This document shows positions 7,173 to 14,064 of a stretch of DNA of 20,586 nt, piece by piece (the stretch's first letter is position 1; each line of letters begins with the position of its first letter). The notes under the pieces are model-generated. The model saw only the letters and a list, made by a program, of their open reading frames with translations. It ran no database searches and was not told the origin of the DNA. The stretch comes from UBA1081 sp964613045. Its GTDB lineage: Bacteria > Bacillota > Clostridia > Oscillospirales > Acutalibacteraceae. The stretch is from positions 1 to 20,586 of the forward strand of contig CAZTFS010000034.1 of NCBI GenBank assembly GCA_964613045.1. The letters are read 5' to 3'. Both the position numbers and the translations under genes were made by a program.

Positions 7173-8534
7173 TTATTTTGTCAGCACAACAACAGTCTCC
7201 ACATGGCTTGTGCGGGGGAACATGTCTACAGGTGCGGCTTTTTTGATAATATATCCTTTTTCTTTTAGGATTGCACAGTCTCTTGCAAGTGTTGCAGGGT
7301 CGCAGGACACATATACAAGTCTTTTCGGATCCATTTTTTCGATCGTGTCAAGAAGCTCGGGGGCACAGCCCTTTCTCGGCGGATCAACTATGATAACATC
7401 GGGTTTTATACCTCTGTCGGAAAGAATTTCTGCCGCTTCCGGAGCATCACCGCAGATAAATTCCGCATTTTCAATACCGTTGATTCGGGCATTTATCTTT
7501 GCGTCTTCAACGGCTTCGGGAACTATCTCAACACCGATCAGCTTGCTGACCTTATCAGCCATTGACAGTCCTATAGTACCTGCTCCGCAGTAAAGATCAA
7601 GCAGAACGTCATCTTTTGTAAGTGAAGCATATTCTGCCGCTTTTTCATATAGTATCTGTGCCTGATCGTGGTTGACCTGATAGAATGAAAGCGGAGAAAT
7701 ACGGACTCTTACGCCGCAGAGAACATCCTCAATGTAATCTTCTCCCCATATGGTGTAACATTTTTTACCGAGTATAACATTGCTGTCGTTTGTGTTTTCA
7801 TTCACGACAACAGATGCAATGTTTTTGCATTCCTTAATGAGATTTACTATAAGATCGTCCTTTTTAGGCAGATTGTGACCGTTGATAACGGCACAAACCA
7901 TTATCTGATCGGTCTCAAAAGCTTTTCGTATGTATATATGGCGGAGCAGACCTTTATGAGTTTCTTCATTATAAACGGTAATGCTGTTTTTCTTTATCCA
8001 TTTTTCAAAAACGGACAGGATCTTTGAAAATTCTTTCGGTTGCAGAAGGCAGTCACGGCAATCAATGACTCTGTGACTGTTTTGAGCGAAAAATCCCATT
8101 GCAATACCGTTTTTATCGCTTCTAACCGGAAATTGAGCCTTGTTTCTGTATCGGTTTGTTCTGCCTGCTTTAATGATGTCTTCAAGCTCAATTTTGATAT
8201 GTCCTATCCGTTCAAAAGCATCTTTAACACGCTGATGCTTCATTTCACATTCGGCATTATAGTGTAAATGCCTGAAGGCACAGCCTCCGCACCTTGAAAA
8301 CACCTCGCAGTCGGGAGCAATTCTTGAAGGTGCAGCTTTAAGAATGTTTTTAATTTTACCTACGGCATAATTTTTCTTTGTTTTGATTATGTGACACTCG
8401 ATAATGTCTCCTATTGCCGTATTGGGAACAAAGACAGCAATGCCGTCATAGTGACCGACTCCGCTGCCTTCCGTTGTGATTCCTGTTATTTCAATTTCTA
8501 TATCCTGATTTTTTATAAGAGGGTAACTATTCAT
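7173..8534 (-). CDS. rlmD: 23S rRNA (uracil-5-)-methyltransferase, RumA/RlmD (RlmCD) type
   Basis: A 453-residue SAM-dependent enzyme that makes 5-methyluridine in 23S rRNA. An N-terminal TRAM domain (about residues 8-65) binds RNA. Iron-sulfur cysteines are Cys76, Cys82 and Cys85 in CEVFSRCGGC, with the fourth probably in DCRDC. The SAM-binding loop is DLYCGAGTIGL, followed by DPPRKG and the catalytic Cys in SCDPATLARD. In Firmicutes a single paralogue of this family often modifies both U747 and U1939 (RlmCD), so the exact site is uncertain. It starts 2 nt after the upstream gene with no clear ribosome site, suggesting translational coupling. Confidence 0.93.
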   Translation of the reverse strand: MNSYPLIKNQDIEIEITGITTEGSGVGHYDGIAVFVPNTAIGDIIECHIIKTKKNYAVGKIKNILKAAPSRIAPDCEVFSRCGGCAFRHLHYNAECEMKHQRVKDAFERIGHIKIELEDIIKAGRTNRYRNKAQFPVRSDKNGIAMGFFAQNSHRVIDCRDCLLQPKEFSKILSVFEKWIKKNSITVYNEETHKGLLRHIYIRKAFETDQIMVCAVINGHNLPKKDDLIVNLIKECKNIASVVVNENTNDSNVILGKKCYTIWGEDYIEDVLCGVRVRISPLSFYQVNHDQAQILYEKAAEYASLTKDDVLLDLYCGAGTIGLSMADKVSKLIGVEIVPEAVEDAKINARINGIENAEFICGDAPEAAEILSDRGIKPDVIIVDPPRKGCAPELLDTIEKMDPKRLVYVSCDPATLARDCAILKEKGYIIKKAAPVDMFPRTSHVETVVVLTK

Positions 8535-8536
8535 AA

Positions 8537-9604
8537 TTAAAAGTAACTCATCATCATATTAAGCATCATATAAATAAATACGGGAACGATAACATTTGCT
8601 GCAGAAGCCCCGCCACGATGTCTTAAATACATGTGGTATGACATGCTGTCAACGGCTACCTGCCGAATGCTCCTTATATCTTTCAGTATTTTCTTTTTAT
8701 AAAAATGGTTGCCGAAAAATCCGAACACAATGCTTGTTACAAGGAAGAGAGCGATCATCAGAATAAATGTACTTATCATCACAGGAGATGTATATGCTTC
8801 CATAAGCAGATCGGTGATAGCATCAGGCAAAACTCCCGTTTCAACATAATTTGCCAGTTCCTCGCTGAGTTGTATCACTGTATCGGTATAAGCTTCATAA
8901 GTTTCAGGCTGAAATTTTTCATAGATCATTGCCGGAACGAAGGACGATAATGTATAACATGAGAAAAATATTGCAAGCAATGCAAGACCGCAGCCTGTCA
9001 TTTTTCTGTAGAAGCACCAGAACACAGAGAATATTCCTGCTGACCAGTTCCACGAAAGCTTGGTTTTCTTTTCCTGTATAGTGAGGAATTTTCCGATGTA
9101 CTTTGTGGAATCCTTCTGCACATATTCGGCAACTTCAGTTACGGGAATATCTTCGATTCTTGCATCTTCGCCGTAAACAGTTCTTGCATCGGCTGCATAT
9201 ACATTCTGATACGGAGAAAAGTTGTTGGGATTGGGATTTTCACCGTATCCGCCGAAATTATGACCGTTATCGAAAGGCATCTGATCGTGGATGGTTTTGG
9301 AATTTGCCTTGAGTCTTTCACCGCATCGTGTGCAGATGGGCTCATACAAGGCGTTTTTCTCTCCGCATCGGGGACAAGTCTTCAGATCGGCTGTATTCTG
9401 TGAAAATGCGGGCTGTTTTGCAGGTTCGACATTTATCATTTGCCATATAAAACCTTCGGTGTGTTTTTCCTCATTTTTGCAGCCGCCGTTGTTTTTCCAG
9501 CAGTTTCTGTGATGAGGTGTTCCGCAAACCGGACATACGACCACGTCGTCATTTTTGTTGAATTTTTCATTGCACACGGGACATTCAATTCCGTTATAAT
9601 TCAT
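8537..9604 (-). CDS. RING-finger/zinc-ribbon membrane protein with DUF2628-like domain
   Basis: A 355-residue protein of unknown function. Residues 8-42 form a prokaryotic RING-type finger: Cys8-x2-Cys11, Cys24-x2-Cys27, His31 or His32, Cys35, Cys42. A zinc ribbon follows at 77-94 (CPRCG and CTRCG). After a Gly/Asn-rich linker, the C-terminal half holds three or so membrane helices with WNWSAGIFSVFWCFYRKM, typical of DUF2628-like proteins. A TTG at 9619 would add five residues, but the ATG at 9604 is preferred because GGAAG lies upstream at a proper distance and overlaps the TTG. It leads an operon with rlmD; no functional link is evident. The RING resemblance does not by itself imply ubiquitin-like activity. 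Confidence 0.8.
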   Translation of the reverse strand: MNYNGIECPVCNEKFNKNDDVVVCPVCGTPHHRNCWKNNGGCKNEEKHTEGFIWQMINVEPAKQPAFSQNTADLKTCPRCGEKNALYEPICTRCGERLKANSKTIHDQMPFDNGHNFGGYGENPNPNNFSPYQNVYAADARTVYGEDARIEDIPVTEVAEYVQKDSTKYIGKFLTIQEKKTKLSWNWSAGIFSVFWCFYRKMTGCGLALLAIFFSCYTLSSFVPAMIYEKFQPETYEAYTDTVIQLSEELANYVETGVLPDAITDLLMEAYTSPVMISTFILMIALFLVTSIVFGFFGNHFYKKKILKDIRSIRQVAVDSMSYHMYLRHRGGASAANVIVPVFIYMMLNMMMSYF

Positions 9605-9633
9605 ATATTTCACTTCCAAATCTTTATGTATAC

Positions 9634-9662
9634 AGTATACACAATTTATTGTGTGTTTTCAA
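9634..9662 (-). promoter_or_regulatory. Promoter of the RING-protein/rlmD operon
   Basis: On the minus strand TTGAAA (9662-9657) and TATACT (9639-9634) are separated by 17 nt. Its spacer almost exactly holds the dyad described at 9639-9654. Confidence 0.75.
9639..9654. promoter_or_regulatory. 16-bp perfect dyad inside promoter spacer (possible operator)
   Basis: ACACAAT-TT-ATTGTGT is a perfect inverted repeat lying between the -35 and -10 hexamers of the RING/rlmD promoter. Position suggests a repressor site; the protein is unknown. Confidence 0.5.
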
Positions 9663-9763
9663 CCTTAATTATTTTTTTTATTATGTAATATAAGCGGGAA
9701 GATTGAAAATAAATTAAAATATATCGCAAACATAATTCAATATAATTAAGTAAGGCGGGATAT

Positions 9764-10180
9764 TTATATGCACAGCAGTAATGTTGCGGCAATTGCGAAA
9801 CAGAGTCCGATCCATTGATTCGCAGATAATTTTTTCTTCGAAAAATATGAGTGACGCAACGGTTATGAGTATCAGTCTGCCACCGTTGACTATCGGGAAA
9901 AATACTGCACTGTCAACAACTCCCGAAAGATACAGATTTATGAGATTGTTAAGTGCAATACCTACACCGCCTGCGATGAAAAGGAGAAGAAGTAACACAG
10001 ATTTTCTTTTCTTGTCAAAAATGTGTTCAGACGTTTCTTTTCTGCGTATTTTATATAGAAGAAGGTTTGCCGATGAAAAAAGAAATGAACATATGTATAT
10101 GACCATGGCACCAGATTCAGTGCAACAGAATTTGTGATCTGTTGCAAAGCTGTTATAATTCCGAAAAGAACAGCAAAATG
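9764..10180 (-). pseudogene. Decayed EamA/DMT-family transporter (C-terminal part)
   Basis: Three reading-frame pieces on the minus strand add up to the end of a drug/metabolite-superfamily permease. The first, reaching about 10085, reads FGIITALQQITNSVALNLVP. The second, roughly 10106-9836, includes NNLINLYLSGVVDSAVFFP and IVNGGRLILITVASLIFFEE. The third, about 9829-9764, reads LSANQWIGLCFAIAATLLLC then stop. Removing one base from the six-base homopolymer at 9830-9835 joins pieces two and three as EEKLSANQWIG, so that frameshift is precise. The N-terminal half is absent: the next plus-strand promoter begins at 10233. A single homopolymer error could be technical, but the second frame break and missing half make it a true relic. 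Confidence 0.8.
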
Positions 10181-10232
10181 CAGTAGCGACCGGTTGTATC
10201 AGCGGCAGCGGCTGTTATATTTTTATTAAATG

Positions 10233-10261
10233 TTGACATATTTTTTCTCGTGTGCTAAAAT
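10233..10261 (+). promoter_or_regulatory. Promoter of the PHP-like gene
   Basis: TTGACA at 10233-10238 and TAAAAT at 10256-10261 with 17 nt between. The leader is about 50 nt, ending in the strong site AGGAGGA at 10304-10310. Confidence 0.8.
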
Positions 10262-10316
10262 AAAAATGTGATGATTTCATATATTGTGATTATTGTGTTT
10301 TTTAGGAGGAAAATCT

Positions 10317-11789
10317 ATGAAGAAAAAATGTTTGCTCTGTTCAAAAAAAATTCTTTCAGTGCTTTTAGCTGTTCTTCTTTCAGGTATTGTCTCTATTCCT
10401 GTCGTTGCGGCAGATTCGGAAAAGAATTATATTATTGACAATCCTTATGAGGGGATCGACTGGGATACATGGGGCAATTATAAAACTCAGCTTCATTCTC
10501 AGACTAATGCAAGTGACGGCTTTCTTACGATTCACGAGTTCGTACAGAAGCATTATGATTTAAATTATGATATTGTAGCCCTTACAGATCACGGAACGAT
10601 CAATCAGGGCTGGAATCAGGAACCCGAGCTTGTTCCTCTTATCCGTCTTATAAAATATGAACGCTCTCAGATGGCAGATATTATTCCTCTTACCGACGAG
10701 GAGTACGAAGCTTATCAGACAGGAACAGCTGCGTCTGAAACAAGAACTCATGAAAACGGCATGCTTGATGTTCCTCAGGGAATTGAGCTTAATATGGCAA
10801 CTCCTGTTGCGGACTGCCATCTTACAGGTTATTTTTCTGATTACGGACAGGGACTTGCAGGTGTATTCGGCGATTATGAGACCCCGACTGCAGGTGTTAT
10901 GGCAGACGGCGGTATATCGTTCCTTTCCCATGTAGGTGAGTATGTTTATACGGATAAAGATTCTGCCGATCATGTAGGTCAGCTTATTGACGAGTATTAT
11001 GTAAACAAGTTCGCAAGACTGTTCATTGATTACCAAGGCTCATCCCTCGGTATGGGTATAAACAGTGCATCAGATGCACATACACGCTGTGACCGTATAC
11101 TTTATGATCAGATTCTTCAGAAAACCATTCCCAACGGCGTAGTGCCTTGGTGTAATACATTTGCAGATTCTCACGATGAAGCCAGTATTAACGATGCTTA
11201 TACAATGACATGGATGGAGAACTTCACAATGGAAGATTTCCGTGCAGCTTTGGAAAAAGGTCAGTTTTTCTCAATTTCTCATTATTCAAACGGTGTTGAG
11301 CTTAACGGTATGGAAGAGATACCGGGCTATGATGAATCAGTAGTTGTGGATGAGAAGCTTTATCTGCTTGATAATACACCCAATGTTACCCGTCTTACTG
11401 TTGATCAGGATAACGACACTATCACAATTGAGGGTGTAAACTTCAACATGATAACATGGGTATCAAACGGTAATGTCATTCTTCGTGAAGAGAATATCAC
11501 AAACGGTACAGCAACGCTTGATCTGCATTCCGATGAACTGCTTGATGAACCTTATCTCTTTGTTCGCTTCTATATTACGGGTGAAAACGGCATCTGCTAC
11601 TCTCAGCCTATGGTGCTTAATGTGGAAGGCGAGGAGTTTGAGAGTGTGGAAGTTCCCGAAACTAATGACATTTCAACTTTCCTGAGGAAACTTGTCACTG
11701 TTATTGATGAAATATTCTTCAAGTACAATCCTATTATCTGGGCATTCAAATATTTTGCTCTGGGTTATAATGCACTTGACAGACTTTGA
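10317..11789 (+). CDS. Secreted PHP-domain-like protein with altered first metal motif
   Basis: A 490-residue exported protein. The signal peptide ends near PVVAA (about residue 33). The PHP-like domain covers about residues 55-330: LHSQTNASDG (His60, Ser61, Gln62), ALTDHGT (Asp91-His92), a Glu in GIELN followed by CHLTGYF, FLSHVG, and NSASDAH. PHP enzymes are metal-dependent phosphoesterases. Their first motif is normally HxH; here the second His is Gln62. Residues about 345-440 look like a beta-rich domain with no clear family, and there is no obvious membrane anchor. The ATG at 10317 is chosen over an upstream frame start at 10293 because of the optimal ribosome site and signal peptide. 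Substrate unknown. Confidence 0.8.
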   Translation: MKKKCLLCSKKILSVLLAVLLSGIVSIPVVAADSEKNYIIDNPYEGIDWDTWGNYKTQLHSQTNASDGFLTIHEFVQKHYDLNYDIVALTDHGTINQGWNQEPELVPLIRLIKYERSQMADIIPLTDEEYEAYQTGTAASETRTHENGMLDVPQGIELNMATPVADCHLTGYFSDYGQGLAGVFGDYETPTAGVMADGGISFLSHVGEYVYTDKDSADHVGQLIDEYYVNKFARLFIDYQGSSLGMGINSASDAHTRCDRILYDQILQKTIPNGVVPWCNTFADSHDEASINDAYTMTWMENFTMEDFRAALEKGQFFSISHYSNGVELNGMEEIPGYDESVVVDEKLYLLDNTPNVTRLTVDQDNDTITIEGVNFNMITWVSNGNVILREENITNGTATLDLHSDELLDEPYLFVRFYITGENGICYSQPMVLNVEGEEFESVEVPETNDISTFLRKLVTVIDEIFFKYNPIIWAFKYFALGYNALDRL

Positions 11790-11907
11790 TAACAAACTGA
11801 TTATTTTTATGAATGAAAAAGTACTGCCCGGATGCTGACTGCACATAAGACCGCAGTTCTTTAAAATGTAAGCCTTTATCAAAAACAATGCGTAAAAAAC
11901 ACCCCAT

Positions 11908-11946
11908 TGAGGCACACTCCGTAAGGAAGTGTGCCTCAGTTTTATT
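11908..11946 (+). terminator. Terminator hairpin after the PHP-like gene; likely group IIC intron target
   Basis: TGAGGCACACT (11908-11918) pairs with AGTGTGCCTCA (11928-11938). The stem continues through CC/GG to a GTAA tetraloop with one bulged A, and GTTTTATT follows. It lies about 120 nt after the PHP-like stop. Group IIC introns characteristically insert just downstream of such terminators, and an intron remnant lies directly after it. Confidence 0.85.
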
Positions 11947-11991
11947 CGCCTTTCGGCAAGTATTTACCTTTCTCAAAGCATGCAACCCGCT

Positions 11992-12140
11992 ATGCCCGAG
12001 CGGAAAGCCTGCAGAAACGGATATACCCGAAAGGTATATTGGGCTGTTGCAGGATAAGTCAGACCATAATAAACGAAAGACTTGCACGCAGGGGATATTA
12101 CGGTATATCCGAAGCGTACAAGTCTATGCACTTAATATGA
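11992..12140 (+). pseudogene. C-terminal relic of group II intron maturase (reverse transcriptase)
   Basis: Frame one (11992-12057) reads MPERKACRNGYTRKVYWAVAG then stop; the KA...GNSRKGYW-like pattern is typical near the end of IIC intron-encoded proteins. Frame two, ending at the stop 12138-12140, reads INERLARRGYYGISEAYKSM then HLI, the usual extreme C-terminus (NERLxxxGYY). A frameshift near 12055 separates them. Only about 45 of some 420-600 residues survive, so it cannot be functional. Confidence 0.8.
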
Positions 12141-12206
12141 TTGAACCGCCGTGTACGGAACCGTACGCACGGTGGTGTGAGAGGTCGGCTTAGCCTCCTG
12201 CCCGAT
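11992..12206 (+). mobile_element. 3' remnant of a group IIC intron (maturase end, domains V and VI)
   Basis: The catalytic domain V is at 12146-12175: CCGCCGTG pairs with CACGGTGG (including one G-T pair), TACG pairs with CGTA around a GAAC loop, and CG forms the two-base bulge. From memory this matches the Oceanobacillus iheyensis IIC domain V closely. The CGC triad type is diagnostic of class C. GTGTGAGAGGTCGG and a short GGCTTAGCC hairpin form domain VI, with the intron probably ending at CCCGAT (12206). Upstream are two frame pieces of the reverse transcriptase/maturase C-terminus. The 5' domains and most of the protein are missing. The left boundary is uncertain and could reach 11947. 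Confidence 0.85.
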
Positions 12207-13665
12207 TTTCAGTTTTTTTCTTTTCTTTGGTACACAAAGTGAAAAGAATTATAAAGATCACAAGCGTGGACAGCATAAGAATAGGGTCTGTCAGGTCGCC
12301 TTTTGCCCATAACTCATTAAATCCGAGACTGTAATCAAGATTGAGCAGAGACCTTCTGCTGTCTTCACCTAAGATGAAGTATGCAACCGATACGATGGCA
12401 ATATAGATGTAAAGTGCTGTTTTTGAAAATTCCCATACAGGTTTATCAACAGGAGTCAGCAGTGATTTTTCGATTATGTTTTTCTTTGCGATCAGGAAAC
12501 AGGGGATAAATGCAATTGCACTGAAAATTACCGTTACCGCTATCTCAAGCGTGTCATTGTCAATAAACATCTCGACACCTCTTAACGCAAACGCTCTTGA
12601 AAGTGTTACGCCGAAAGAGAAAAGCAATGTGAATAATGTATGGAAAAACATGCTGAATTTCTGATTTGTGATAAGAGGAGAATATTCGTAGTCCTCTTCT
12701 GCAGCTCTCATTTTCTTAGGCAGGCAGACGACAATAAGCATTATGCCGAGACCGAAAATGAATCCCGTGAAATACTCCCACAGCTCCCATGCATTTTCTT
12801 CTATAAACAGGGGTGCTTGAATTCCTGCAAGGAAGCCTCTGTCTGATCCTGTTATCAGAACGAGGTCTGCGGCTGTTATTGCGATTGCACTGACAAGGTT
12901 GATAAGAGTTGAAATTCTTGCCGTAACCTTGTCTTTGAGAATAAATCTGACTGACAGCGAGCATGCAAGAGCACCCAAAGCACTTGAAATAACTTTTACA
13001 CTTGTAAAATAGTTGCGGCAGAAAGGAATTTTCTTAGCCCATGCTGCAGAACCGAAATTTTTAATAAATGCTGCCCAAGGTGTGAGATCATGACCTGCAT
13101 CTGCTATTCCCGATGCACAGTTTTCCACAGCCTGAGGATTAATGAGTGACAACAGAAGATGTGATACTGTCAGGTTGCAGACAAGCATGACACCGTAATA
13201 CACGGCAATAAATATTATGTAATCTTTGAGCTTATATTTTTTTTCGGAGAACAGTGATCCGAAAACAACAGCAAACAGCGGCATCCAGCCGAATCCCAGA
13301 AGAAGCATAATTGCAAGACCGCTGAACGGACTTATTTCTACATAGCGGTATACTTCTTCTCCCGTAAAATAAGCGTTTGAACACAGATATCCGTTCATCT
13401 GAGAGTTCAGTGTTCCCCAGCCGCCGGCGGTTACAGCCATAAATGCCGCACATATCGGGATCATTTCGTAGTTCATTTTTTTGCGTTCTTTACAGATGGC
13501 AAAGACGAAAAGCATAAGTGTAAGTCCGACACAGAATATGCCCCATTTTGAGCCGAAACCGTGCTGACCTCTTACATGCCACATATAGCCTGTCAGAAAT
13601 GCACATGTAATAACAGCGACTGTTTTTTTTGCCAAGGAGAGATCGGTTGTTTTTACGTCAGTCAT
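12190..13665 (-). CDS. Polytopic membrane protein of unknown function
   Basis: A 491-residue protein with about 11-12 hydrophobic helices; I do not recognise its family. Notable conserved-looking stretches are TGYMWHVRGQHGFGSKWG after the first helix, AVTAGGWGTLNSQMNGY, and EENAWELWEYFTGF. Paired Gly/Trp/His residues at helix ends suggest a transport or membrane-enzyme core, but no known motif fits. The ATG at 13665 follows GGGAGA at about 7 nt. It has its own promoter and a 136-nt leader. The C-terminal residues NRAGG and the stop are encoded by sequence belonging to the 3' end of the group II intron remnant, so the native C-terminus has been replaced or trimmed. The preceding KEKKK stretch looks like a normal cytosolic tail. 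Confidence 0.8.
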   Translation of the reverse strand: MTDVKTTDLSLAKKTVAVITCAFLTGYMWHVRGQHGFGSKWGIFCVGLTLMLFVFAICKERKKMNYEMIPICAAFMAVTAGGWGTLNSQMNGYLCSNAYFTGEEVYRYVEISPFSGLAIMLLLGFGWMPLFAVVFGSLFSEKKYKLKDYIIFIAVYYGVMLVCNLTVSHLLLSLINPQAVENCASGIADAGHDLTPWAAFIKNFGSAAWAKKIPFCRNYFTSVKVISSALGALACSLSVRFILKDKVTARISTLINLVSAIAITAADLVLITGSDRGFLAGIQAPLFIEENAWELWEYFTGFIFGLGIMLIVVCLPKKMRAAEEDYEYSPLITNQKFSMFFHTLFTLLFSFGVTLSRAFALRGVEMFIDNDTLEIAVTVIFSAIAFIPCFLIAKKNIIEKSLLTPVDKPVWEFSKTALYIYIAIVSVAYFILGEDSRRSLLNLDYSLGFNELWAKGDLTDPILMLSTLVIFIILFTLCTKEKKKTENRAGG

Positions 13666-13801
13666 GATAAATGTCTCCCTTTTTTTGTTTTTTTTTGAAA
13701 AACAGAATTTGTTTCAGTGAGGAAGGTCGGAATCAGATCCGCTAATGCTCTATACAATATGGGGTAGTGGGGAAAACCTGTTCCTGAATTACTCATTGAA
13801 T
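13666..13801 (-). other. 136-nt leader of the membrane-protein gene
   Basis: This is the transcribed but untranslated stretch between the minus-strand promoter and the ATG at 13665. It contains small dyads, for example GGATCTGATTCC and possible pairing of TTCAG near its 5' end with CTGAA about 80 nt later, then an A-rich run and the ribosome site. I recognise no known riboswitch or T-box consensus. Confidence 0.4.
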
Positions 13802-13808
13802 CAATAAA

Positions 13809-13837
13809 AATATAGCATATTACTTTTTTGTAGTCAA
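13809..13837 (-). promoter_or_regulatory. Promoter of the membrane-protein gene
   Basis: On the minus strand TTGACT (13837-13832) and TATATT (13814-13809) with 17 nt spacing. It is divergent from the sulfur-operon promoter; the two -35 boxes are about 30 bp apart. Confidence 0.75.
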
Positions 13838-13866
13838 ATATATATTTTACTTTTTGAAAAAAACTA

Positions 13867-13895
13867 TTGACAATGATACTTTTTGGGGTTATAAT
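13867..13895 (+). promoter_or_regulatory. Promoter of the metY-cysK-nifS-nifU-nadA operon
   Basis: Consensus TTGACA (13867-13872) and TATAAT (13890-13895) with the ideal 17-nt spacer. Start is expected near 13902, inside the dyad at 13897-13915. A promoter this strong implies that expression is held down by a repressor. Confidence 0.88.
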
Positions 13896-13896
13896 A

Positions 13897-13915
13897 CTAC
13901 CAACCTACTTGGTAG
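13897..13915. promoter_or_regulatory. Operator dyad at the sulfur-operon start site
   Basis: CTACCAA-CCTAC-TTGGTAG is a 19-bp inverted repeat with perfect 7-bp arms immediately after the -10 box. A second overlapping dyad, ACCTAC-TTG-GTAGGT, is offset by a few bases. Location over the start site fits repression. The Rrf2/IscR-type regulator encoded at 18976 is the likely but unproven ligand; Rrf2 proteins such as IscR and CymR control sulfur and Fe-S genes. Confidence 0.7.
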
Positions 13916-13942
13916 GTGTGTAAATAAAAGAAGGCGGTTTTT

Positions 13943-13999
13943 TTGAAAAATTATTTTGAATTACTCGTAAGAGCAAATTTCCGTTTCGGACGAATGTGA
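13943..13999 (+). CDS. Possible leader peptide upstream of metY
   Basis: An 18-codon frame beginning TTG in the 5' leader, product MKNYFELLVRANFRFGRM. AAGGCGG lies 5 nt upstream, so it could be translated. Its stop codon (13997-13999) sits inside AATGTGA, which can pair with TCACATT at 14034-14040, just before the metY ribosome site AAAGGA. That arrangement would allow translation of the short frame to change access to metY. There are no runs of Cys or Met codons, so it is not a classical attenuation peptide. Translation is unproven; it could be a chance frame. Confidence 0.4.
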   Translation: MKNYFELLVRANFRFGRM

Positions 14000-14064
14000 A
14001 AAGAAAAGCAGAACAGAACGTCATTATCATCAGTCACATTTATTAACGAAAGGAATTAAATATC

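Noticed and set aside
9781..10137. 118-residue plus-strand frame opposite the transporter relic
   Set aside because: The minus strand has clear transporter homology in pieces, and the plus frame has no ribosome site or known motif.
11888..12193. 101-residue plus-strand frame across the terminator and intron remnant
   Set aside because: It crosses the hairpin and domain V; only short parts of other frames resemble a maturase, so it is not a gene.
13666..14064. Riboswitch or T-box in the divergent intergenic region
   Set aside because: No T-box sequence, SAM-box or other consensus I know was seen on either strand; the leaders are kept as unexplained.
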